DNA of 20,162 nt from positions 1 to 20,162 of the IMG/VR virus record IMGVR_UViG_3300025012_000320; one strand, given 5' to 3'. The stretch's first letter is position 1; every line of letters starts with the position of its first letter. Origin of the DNA: a virus. The position numbers and the translations under genes were made by a program. The notes beneath the pieces are model-generated. The model was given only the letters and a program-made list of their open reading frames with translations, was not told the origin of the DNA and made no database searches. Of this stretch, positions 12,444-19,696 are shown piece after piece.

Positions 12444-15400
12444 GTGAACGCTTCCACCCTCAACATAGTCATCGAAGTTGACGACAAGGGATCGGTCAAG
12501 ATCCGTCAGCTCGGCGATACGGTGGCGGACGCCGGCAAGAAGGGCGAGGACGGCGGTAAGCGCATGGGCCGCTCCCTGGGCGAGATCGACGGTATTGCCG
12601 GCAAGGCGGTGACCGCGCTCAAGGGTGTCGCCATGGCCGGCGCAGCCATCGGCGGGGCGGCGGGGCTCGGCGGGATCTACCTGCTCACCGGCGCCCTGCG
12701 CGAATCGGTGCAGCTTGCCTCGGACATGGAAGAGGCGCAGTCCAAGTTCAACACGGTTTTCGGCGAGCTATCGGCCCAGGCAGAGCAGTGGGCCGGTGAA
12801 CTCCGCAAATCCTATCACATGTCCAGTCTGGACGCCAAAAAGTACCTGGCCGCCATGCAGGACCTGCTGGTGCCCATGGGCATGAACAGCGAGGCGGCGG
12901 CGGCCATGTCGTTTGAGGTGGTCAAGCTCTCCGCCGATCTGGGCAGCTTCAACAATCTGCCCACCGCCCAGGTCATGGATGATATCCAGTCCGCCCTGGT
13001 CGGCAACTACGAGACCATGAAAAAGTACGGGGTGGTGGTCAACGCCGCCACGGTCGAGGAAAAGGCCCTGGCCATGGGCCTGGCCGAAACCAAGGACGCC
13101 ATCACCGCGGCGGACAAGGCCCAGGCCGCCTACCAGCTCATTGTCGAGGGCTCGACTTTTGCCGTAGGGGACGCCATCCGGACCGCCAAAAGCTTCGCCA
13201 ACCAGATGCGGGACCTTGAGGTTAATATCACCGAACTCAAAATAGCCGCGGGCGAGGCGTTGCTGCCCGTGATCAACAACCTGGTGACCGGGCTGAACGA
13301 ATGGCTGACGGCCAACGAGGACCTGCTCAAGCAGAATATCCAGGAGTTCGTCAGCAAGTTGATCCCGATCATCGAGGGGACGGCCAAGGCGATCGGCTGG
13401 CTGGTCGAGCAGATCGATAACTGGATCGAAGGCGCGAAGATCCTCGGCATCATAGAGGACGAGAACGCGACACGGCGCGAGGAGGCAGCGAAGAAAAACG
13501 CAACGATCAAGGCACTTGAAGAGGAAATAGCTCTCCATGAATCAATCCTTGCCGTCGAGGGGTTACGGGATGACGCAAGGGTGAAGCATCAGGAGTTGCT
13601 CGACCGGGCGACCGAAAAATACCGAGCCCTCACCTACAACATCGACGCCAATAAAGTATCGATAGATGAGCTGAGTGCGGGCCTTGACGCATACTATGGC
13701 GCGGGCATCTCCGCCGGTGAGGCTACCGATGCGCAGGGCGAATCCCACGGCAAGACCGCCAAGGAGATTGAGAAACACGCGACCGAGCTGCAGAAGCTCC
13801 TGGACAAATACCTGCCCCTGAAAAAAGAGGCGGAGGATGTTACCGCTGCCGAGGACGGGCTCAATGAGCTGCGCGCCAGCGGCACGATCACCTTGGAGGA
13901 ATACCAGCTCGCCCTGGACAATCTCCGCAAGTCCACCGCCCAGTACAAGGAAGACGAAAAGAAGCTGGCCGAGGCGATCAAGGCGACCGAGGAGCGGGTC
14001 AAGGAAAAGCAGAAGGCAGAGGAGGAGGCGGTCAAGGCCGCGGCCGAACTATCCAAGGCCTATATGGACATCTATGGCGAGATGGCCGACTCCTCGGCGG
14101 CCATGTCGCAGCGCAGCTACGAGGCCCAGGTCAAGGCCCTGGACGAACAGCTTGCCGCCTACCGCAAGATGGGCGTTGACGAAAATCTGCTGAACGAACT
14201 CCGCTATAAGCGGCAGCGCGAGCTTGACAAGAAAAAGCTGCGCTCTTCCGGCGAGTTCTTCGGCGGTGTGATTGCCGCGGCCATGGACGCGGAAGACGCC
14301 ATGCAGAGCATGGCCGATATCGGGTATCAGGCGTTCAACATGCTGTCCGACACCTTCAGCCAGACCTTTGTTGCGGTGATGGAGGGCGAGTTTGATTCCA
14401 TCGGCGACATCTGGGACTCGCTCCTGGACAACATGCTCAACATGTTCATCCAGTTCATCGCCGACCTGCTGGCCAAGTGGGCAATGACGGAAATAGTGTC
14501 CCTGTTTGGTAGCTTTGGCGGTTCCGGATCCGGGTGGGGGAGCGTACTCGGCTCCATCGGCTCGCTCATCAGCGGCAGCCCCTCGTCCAATGGCGGGGGC
14601 GGTGTCGGCAGTGGTGCTTCAACCGCCGGATCGGCAGTAAGCACCGCAACAACCGGCTATGCCCTTTATTCTTATCTCTCCGGTGGCGGGGCTGGCAATC
14701 TTGCAAATGCCGGATGGGTAGGCGATCTTGTAGCTCAATATCAAGTTTCTGAGATTGCCGCCGAATACGCCGCGGCGGAAGCGGCAGCAATAGCGGCGGA
14801 GGGAGCGGCTACATATGCTGAACTGGAGGCCCTTTCCGCGGGCCTTGAGGCTTATTATGGATATGAGGCAGGATCGGTAGCGGCGGCTGAAGGCAGCGGA
14901 GTCGCAATCAGCTCATACGTCCCAGTGATCGGGACGGTTGTGGCCGCGGCAATGGCCCTCTATTTTGGCCAGGAAAAGAAAATGTTGCCTGACGAAGCGG
15001 ATATGTTCAATCGGGCCGGCTTCCGGCCGGAGACGTTTGCCTCTTTGATCGGCAACGAATTTACGCGGACCATGGTCCCTTATTTTGGCGAGTATGACGC
15101 AAAGTGGGATCAGGCCTCCTCGACCCTGATCATGCTTGCTGACGCTGAAAAAACCAAGAATTTCCGGGAGGATTACTATTTCAGCCCTGACGTAGACAGC
15201 GCCGCGATGTCCACCAGGAGCATCAGGTGGGATGCGATGGCTCCTACTTGGGATCTCGACACTGACGTGCTGGCCGCGGTTAACACATTGTTTGGTTCGG
15301 CGAGCGATATGGGGCAGGGTCTTATCCAGATGTCTCTCGGCATCGATGGCGTGCCGGAAACGCTCGATGAATTTGCTGTAGCATTGGACAAAATGAACAT

Positions 15401-17237
15401 CTCGCTCGACCCTTCCACAATCGAAGAGATGTGGAAGTGGGCCGAAAAGTCCAAGCCGTCCTTTGATAAAATCAAAACGTCCCTGGAGGACATGGGGCTG
15501 AAGGGCGGCTACATGCAGCAGGCCATGAGCCTGTTGGAGAGCGCGGCCACGTCGGCAACCGGCTCGACAGAGGATCTCGAAAACTATCTGATATCCCTGG
15601 GCCATACCCAGGAAGAAGTAGCCGACATGCTGGCGGACTACACGGGGTCGGCAATAAGCAAGATGCGGGATGCCGGCGAGGCCTATCTCGCGGCTACCAA
15701 TCCGGTATTGCATGCCATGTCGCTGATGGCCAAGGAAATGACGGATGTTACTACGGACACCTCCGGGCTGTCCAATGCGGTCGGCGTATTCGGCGATGAG
15801 GCCAATACGGTGCAGAATGCGGTCAGCGCCCTGAACGCCGAGATATTTGACCTGGACGTCGCGGCGAGCAGGGCCGGGGCAACGATCGGCGAGGCTGCAT
15901 ATGATATCAGCGCCGCCCTCGCCGAACTCACCGGCACCGGGACGGGCGCGACGCCAACGGCCGGCGGTCCGCCGGTCACGGTTGGCAACTGGGATGGCGG
16001 GATCATAGGCTATGCGGATGGCGGCATCCTGCAGGGCGGCTCAGGGGTGCGGGATGATCTCTATCTCGGCACGGTCAACGGCAAGGCACAGCTGGCCGTT
16101 GGCGGTGAGTATATCATGCCCCAGGCCCAGACCATAAAATACCTGACCGAGCTGGAAGCCATGCGCGCAGATCGCTACCTGCTGGGCGGGCCGACCAAGG
16201 GCGTGCCGCCGGTCAGCCCCAGGCCGATCAATCCCAGCCCGTTGGATACCACTCGCAGCGGCGACGACCCGGCGGCGATCGCAAAATACATGAACGATAT
16301 CCTTTTCAAGATCGCGCAGATGGGCCGCAGCGGACTGGAGCGAGACCTGGCTTCCCTTCACCGGAGCATGGCCGAGACAGTGGCCCGCGCCAAAGAGCTT
16401 GGCGCATCGGAAAAGGACCTGGCCGACATCCGCAAGCTGGAGGCGCTGCAGACCTTCGAGATCCTTGAGGCGCACAAAAAGGCCCGGCAGGATTTCATGC
16501 GCGGGATCACCGACGAGATTGACTCCTACTCGATGACCGACCAGCAATTGGCCATCCGCGAGACGGTCCGGACCATGGAAAAGCAGCTGGCCGCCGCTAG
16601 AGAGCTTGGCGTCAGCGAAGAGGGGCTGGCCAATATCCGCAAGCTGCAGGGGCTCAAGGCGGCGGAGGTCATGGACGAGGGCCTGCGCACGGCCATCACC
16701 TCCATGCAGTCGTTCCGCGAGTCAATGGCCGCCACGGAGGCCGGGGTGGATCGATCCGCCGAAGCCCAGCAGAAGCTGTTCGCCACCCTGGCCCAGGCAA
16801 AGAAAGGAGATTTCTCCGGGGTCGAGGCCATCGGCGAGGTGCTGCAGAACATTGCCATCAACAAGGAAAGCTACGCCACGGCAGCCGATTACGCCCGAGA
16901 CTACTGGCGGACCATGTCCGCGGTGTCCGAGTTGGAACGGCTCACCACCGTGCAGGTCCAGCCGCAGGGGTTTGCCGACGGCGGCGAGTTCGGCGGCGGC
17001 TGGCGCCTGGTCGGCGAGCAAGGGCCGGAATTGGAATACACCGGCCCGAGCAGGATCTACAGCAACGACCAGTCCCGGGCGCTGGTTGATCTCTCCGAGG
17101 TGGTCGCCGAGATCCGGGAGCTGCGCCAGGAGATCGCCGCCACAGGCTACCAGGGGTTGAAAAATAGCGGCAAGGCGGTCCGGGTCCTGGAGAGGTGGGA
17201 TGCCATCGGCCTGCCGCCGGAGAGGGCCGCCGCATGA
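12444..17237 (+). CDS. Tail tape measure protein
   Basis: This is 1597 residues, by far the longest gene. GTG 12444 is the first possible start after an in-frame TAA at 12438-12440, and the S-T-L-N-I-V-I-E-V-D-D-K-G opening is usual for this family, but there is no Shine-Dalgarno. Segments in order: Ala/Gly-rich hydrophobic stretch 57-84; tape-measure core (about 90-300) with M-E-E-A-Q-S-K-F-N-T-V-F-G and A-Q-V-M-D-D-I-Q-S-A-L-V-G-N-Y-E; coiled coils about 340-600; a hydrophobic/Gly-rich region about 610-730; a second hydrophobic stretch P-V-I-G-T-V-V-A-A-A-M-A-L-Y-F about 830-845; near-repeats about 1300-1420; and a C-terminal F-A-D-G-G-E-F-G-G-G-W-R-L-V-G-E-Q-G-P-E-L segment near 1510-1530. 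It sets tail length and may help DNA cross the inner membrane. Codon use shifts at about 14640-15480. It overlaps the next gene by ATGA. Confidence 0.93.
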   Translation: MNASTLNIVIEVDDKGSVKIRQLGDTVADAGKKGEDGGKRMGRSLGEIDGIAGKAVTALKGVAMAGAAIGGAAGLGGIYLLTGALRESVQLASDMEEAQSKFNTVFGELSAQAEQWAGELRKSYHMSSLDAKKYLAAMQDLLVPMGMNSEAAAAMSFEVVKLSADLGSFNNLPTAQVMDDIQSALVGNYETMKKYGVVVNAATVEEKALAMGLAETKDAITAADKAQAAYQLIVEGSTFAVGDAIRTAKSFANQMRDLEVNITELKIAAGEALLPVINNLVTGLNEWLTANEDLLKQNIQEFVSKLIPIIEGTAKAIGWLVEQIDNWIEGAKILGIIEDENATRREEAAKKNATIKALEEEIALHESILAVEGLRDDARVKHQELLDRATEKYRALTYNIDANKVSIDELSAGLDAYYGAGISAGEATDAQGESHGKTAKEIEKHATELQKLLDKYLPLKKEAEDVTAAEDGLNELRASGTITLEEYQLALDNLRKSTAQYKEDEKKLAEAIKATEERVKEKQKAEEEAVKAAAELSKAYMDIYGEMADSSAAMSQRSYEAQVKALDEQLAAYRKMGVDENLLNELRYKRQRELDKKKLRSSGEFFGGVIAAAMDAEDAMQSMADIGYQAFNMLSDTFSQTFVAVMEGEFDSIGDIWDSLLDNMLNMFIQFIADLLAKWAMTEIVSLFGSFGGSGSGWGSVLGSIGSLISGSPSSNGGGGVGSGASTAGSAVSTATTGYALYSYLSGGGAGNLANAGWVGDLVAQYQVSEIAAEYAAAEAAAIAAEGAATYAELEALSAGLEAYYGYEAGSVAAAEGSGVAISSYVPVIGTVVAAAMALYFGQEKKMLPDEADMFNRAGFRPETFASLIGNEFTRTMVPYFGEYDAKWDQASSTLIMLADAEKTKNFREDYYFSPDVDSAAMSTRSIRWDAMAPTWDLDTDVLAAVNTLFGSASDMGQGLIQMSLGIDGVPETLDEFAVALDKMNISLDPSTIEEMWKWAEKSKPSFDKIKTSLEDMGLKGGYMQQAMSLLESAATSATGSTEDLENYLISLGHTQEEVADMLADYTGSAISKMRDAGEAYLAATNPVLHAMSLMAKEMTDVTTDTSGLSNAVGVFGDEANTVQNAVSALNAEIFDLDVAASRAGATIGEAAYDISAALAELTGTGTGATPTAGGPPVTVGNWDGGIIGYADGGILQGGSGVRDDLYLGTVNGKAQLAVGGEYIMPQAQTIKYLTELEAMRADRYLLGGPTKGVPPVSPRPINPSPLDTTRSGDDPAAIAKYMNDILFKIAQMGRSGLERDLASLHRSMAETVARAKELGASEKDLADIRKLEALQTFEILEAHKKARQDFMRGITDEIDSYSMTDQQLAIRETVRTMEKQLAAARELGVSEEGLANIRKLQGLKAAEVMDEGLRTAITSMQSFRESMAATEAGVDRSAEAQQKLFATLAQAKKGDFSGVEAIGEVLQNIAINKESYATAADYARDYWRTMSAVSELERLTTVQVQPQGFADGGEFGGGWRLVGEQGPELEYTGPSRIYSNDQSRALVDLSEVVAEIRELRQEIAATGYQGLKNSGKAVRVLERWDAIGLPPERAAA

Positions 17238-18145
17238 AGATAATCAAGCCGATCGCGGTGACCGACGCCACCCTGGTTTCGCACAGCGTCGCCGAAAACG
17301 ACTATGCGGTCTGGGCGAGCGGGACCACCTACACCGCCGGGCAGAAGGTGATCATGACCACCGGCGTCCACAAGATTTTCGAGTCGGTGGCCGACGGCAA
17401 TACGGGGAACGATCCGTCCACGACCACCGGCTTTTGGATCGACCTCGGCCCGACCAATCGCTGGGCCATGTTCGACCAGGCGGTCGGCACGGTGACCGAG
17501 GGTGCCCTGGAAATTGCAACGGTGATCGAGCTGGCCGACGCCGATGGGGTGGATGCCATCGCCCTGTTGGACCTGTCCGGAGACACTGCGCTGATCGAGC
17601 TGATCGACGCGGCGGATGCGGTGCTCTACAGCGACGAGCGGCCCCTGATCGATTACGCCGACGCGGCGCCTTCCTGGTACAGTTATTTTTTCGGGGAGCA
17701 GGAGCATATCGCGAACCTGGTGCTGCTGGGCCTGCCTTTTTTTTACTCGGCCCGCCTGCGGGTGACCATTTCGGCCGCGGCCGGCAACGTGTCCATCGGC
17801 ACTTTGGCGTTCAGCCGCGCCGTGGAGGCCGGCATTACCGAGTGGTCGCCGGAGATCGGCATCACCGATTATTCCACCAAGGAGACGGACATCTACGGGG
17901 TGACAAAGGTGGTGGAGCGCCGGTATGCGACAGTGATGAGTTGTGATTTTAAGATCCCGCACCGGCAGCTGCGGGCGGTGTTCAGGCTGCTGGCCGCGAT
18001 CAGGGCCACGCCGGTGGTATGGATCGGATCAGAAGACCAGCAGCTCGACGTCACCATCGTCTACGGATTTTACAAGGGTTTTAATATCATCATGAAAAAC
18101 ACTCGGTTTTCCTTTTGCAGTCTGGAGATCGAGGGGCTCACTTAA
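17234..18145 (+). CDS. Distal tail protein with carbohydrate-binding-like segment
   Basis: This is 303 residues from ATG 17234, which overlaps the tape measure stop; an in-frame ATG 39 bp upstream lies inside the tape measure gene. It begins MKIIKPIAVTDATLVSHSVA. Residues 24-72 (Y-A-V-W-A-S-G-T-T-Y-T-A-G-Q-K-V ... T-G-N-D-P ... G-F-W) have the aromatic and turn pattern of CBM5/12-type modules, and a T-N-R-W-A-M-F-D segment follows at 74-81. The C-terminal half includes G-I-T-D-Y-S-T-K-E-T-D and a closing Y-G-F-Y-K-G-F-N ... S-F-C-S-L-E-I-E-G-L-T. I recall this architecture as a conserved tail-tip protein of siphophages and Mu-like prophages, though its exact function is not established. A sugar-binding role at the tail tip is inferred. 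Confidence 0.75.
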   Translation: MKIIKPIAVTDATLVSHSVAENDYAVWASGTTYTAGQKVIMTTGVHKIFESVADGNTGNDPSTTTGFWIDLGPTNRWAMFDQAVGTVTEGALEIATVIELADADGVDAIALLDLSGDTALIELIDAADAVLYSDERPLIDYADAAPSWYSYFFGEQEHIANLVLLGLPFFYSARLRVTISAAAGNVSIGTLAFSRAVEAGITEWSPEIGITDYSTKETDIYGVTKVVERRYATVMSCDFKIPHRQLRAVFRLLAAIRATPVVWIGSEDQQLDVTIVYGFYKGFNIIMKNTRFSFCSLEIEGLT

Positions 18146-18159
18146 AAAGGAGAAGCAGC

Positions 18160-18936
18160 ATGCCTATCAATCCACTGCCGGCCGCGCCGAACAAGAGCAC
18201 TGACACCAAATACGAGTTTGACGTCAAGGCTGATGCCTTGGTCGCCGCCCTGGGCGATTTCGTCACCGAGGCGAACGCCCTGGAAACCAATGTCAACGGC
18301 AAGGAAGCGGCTGCCGCCGCATCGGCCGCCGCGGCACTTGGTTCAGAGGGCGCCGCTGCCGCCAGCGCCGCCAGCGCAATCGCCGCGCCCGGCACCAGCG
18401 CCACCAGCGCCACCAGCATGAGTGTCGGCACCGGCACCAAGGACCTGACCATCGAGACCGGCAAGGACCTGGTGGTCGGCATGAAGGTGATCATCGCCAG
18501 CTCTGCCGCGCCGAGTACCTATATGTACGGCACGATCACAGCCTACGACTCGGGCACCGGGGCACTCCAGGTGAGCGTCGAGCAAACGGCAGGCAGTGGC
18601 ACTGCCGCCGCCTGGACGGTGTCGCTGACCGGGCCTCGGGCGCTTGCCCTTGGCGATGGCCAGACGTGGACCAATGTCAAGGCGTCCAGGTCGCTTGGTG
18701 TCACCTATACCAACACCACTGGCCGGTCAATTATGGTTATGGCAACAATCCTGGAGATTTCGCCGTCGATTGCCGGAGTTACCGTGCTTATCGACGGATC
18801 TTTAATGGCATCCTGGTACTCTGACAACAACGGCACCGATATAGCCCCGATCAGCTTTATCGTTCCCGCCGGCAGCTCTTACAGGATTAACACGACAGGC
18901 GGCTGCTCCGTCGAGCAGTGGTCTGAACTGCGGTAA
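18160..18936 (+). CDS. Tail-fibre-like protein with C-terminal tip domain
   Basis: This is 258 residues from ATG 18160, with AAGGAG at 18147-18152; the frame is open upstream but lacks a better start. The N-terminus (1-45) ends in F-V-T-E-A-N-A-L-E, as seen in phage fibre attachment regions. An Ala/Ser-rich helix (48-77) follows. Residues 78-158 carry a widespread fibre module: T-S-A-T-S-M-S-V-G-T-G-T-K-D-L-T-I, G-K-D-L-V-V-G-M, A-Y-D-S-G-T-G-A-L, then A-A-W-T-V-S-L-T-G-P. The last 87 residues (172-258) are a beta-rich tip domain that resembles residues 32-116 of the following secreted protein. It is short for a fibre, so it may be a tip or an adaptor. GC content falls in the tip-coding part. 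Confidence 0.8.
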   Translation: MPINPLPAAPNKSTDTKYEFDVKADALVAALGDFVTEANALETNVNGKEAAAAASAAAALGSEGAAAASAASAIAAPGTSATSATSMSVGTGTKDLTIETGKDLVVGMKVIIASSAAPSTYMYGTITAYDSGTGALQVSVEQTAGSGTAAAWTVSLTGPRALALGDGQTWTNVKASRSLGVTYTNTTGRSIMVMATILEISPSIAGVTVLIDGSLMASWYSDNNGTDIAPISFIVPAGSSYRINTTGGCSVEQWSELR

Positions 18937-18958
18937 ACAACAACAACGAGGTAAGGCA

Positions 18959-19309
18959 ATGAAAAAACTGATCTTTGCGGTACTCTTCGGCTTGGCCCTT
19001 AGTTTAAGCTCTCCTGCCCTTTCACACGACATCGGCGAAGGCCAAGTGCTCGTGCAGCTTATAGGCAAGCGGGCTTTTAACACTATTTACAAGAACCGCA
19101 GCGGGAGGACAATTTTCGTAATGGTCAGCGCCTGTTTTGCCGGGGAGGGTACTCTTGAGGCAAGGCTGAACGGCAAACTTGTTGCGTTCACCTCAACACC
19201 CCCTAACGGTGACTCGTCGGTGTCCTTCCCGGTCCCCCCCAATGCTACCTACTCGGTCGGCTGCCGGAACAGTGTGTGCGATGCAAACGCCTGGGTAGAG
19301 CTACGATAA
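18959..19309 (+). CDS. Secreted protein homologous to the tail-fibre tip domain
   Basis: This 116-residue protein lies behind GAGGTAAGG. Residues 1-22 are a clear Sec signal peptide: MKK, a hydrophobic core IFAVLFGLALSL, then SSPALS with likely cleavage near residues 20-22. There is no lipobox cysteine. The mature part aligns with the tip of the preceding fibre: Y-K-N-R-S-G-R-T-I-F-V-M-V against Y-T-N-T-T-G-R-S-I-M-V-M-A, then L-N-G-K-L-V-A against I-D-G-S-L-M-A, V-S-F-P-V-P against I-S-F-I-V-P, and a shared final W-x-E-L-R. It has three cysteines (59, 102, 107), where the fibre tip has one, which fits an oxidising periplasm. DNA is less GC-rich than most of the window. Possible roles are receptor masking or superinfection exclusion. 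It could instead be an ordinary secreted adhesin-like moron. Confidence 0.8.
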   Translation: MKKLIFAVLFGLALSLSSPALSHDIGEGQVLVQLIGKRAFNTIYKNRSGRTIFVMVSACFAGEGTLEARLNGKLVAFTSTPPNGDSSVSFPVPPNATYSVGCRNSVCDANAWVELR

Positions 19310-19342
19310 CAAGCGGCCATTTGAGATAAACGAGGGCAAGCT

Positions 19343-19693
19343 ATGATTATACCCTACGACTGGCCGCTGATCATCTATGTCGGCCCCGACTTCGAGGATG
19401 AGATCATCTTCACGCAGAGCGGGGTGCCGCTGGACCTGACTGACTATACCGCCTACGACCAGATCAGGACGGGGCAGTCGCAGGCAGCCGGCCTGATCGC
19501 GGAGTTTACCTGCGCAATCACTCCGGCCGAGGGCAAGGTGAAACTCTCCCTGACCGACCTGGTGACCCGGTTGATCAGCGTTGCCGCCGGATATCACACC
19601 CTGGTGCTGCGCGATCCGGCCGGACTGGACCTGCCCTTTGCCATGGGCACGGTAACCTTTGTCCAGACCTCCACCGTGCTGCCTGAGGCGTGA
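19343..19693 (+). CDS. Small beta-rich tail protein
   Basis: This 116-residue protein lies behind GAGGG (19332-19336). It reads as an all-beta domain: an early D-F-E-D-E-I-I-F, then G-V-P-L-D-L-T-D-Y-T-A-Y-D-Q-I-R near residues 27-42, I-T-P-A-E-G-K-V-K-L-S-L-T near 59-71, and G-Y-H-T-L-V-L-R-D-P-A-G near 83-94. This is the 'G-x-P-x-D-L-T-G-Y-x-x-x-x-Q-I-R' pattern of small tail and baseplate-associated proteins similar to BppU N-terminal domains. It probably sits between tail tip and fibre proteins. The function is by analogy only. Confidence 0.7.
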   Translation: MIIPYDWPLIIYVGPDFEDEIIFTQSGVPLDLTDYTAYDQIRTGQSQAAGLIAEFTCAITPAEGKVKLSLTDLVTRLISVAAGYHTLVLRDPAGLDLPFAMGTVTFVQTSTVLPEA

Positions 19694-19696
19694 GCC

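Noticed and set aside
17746-17753. T8 run in the distal tail gene as a slippage site
   Set aside because: The reading frame continues normally and neither shifted frame gives a sensible extension.
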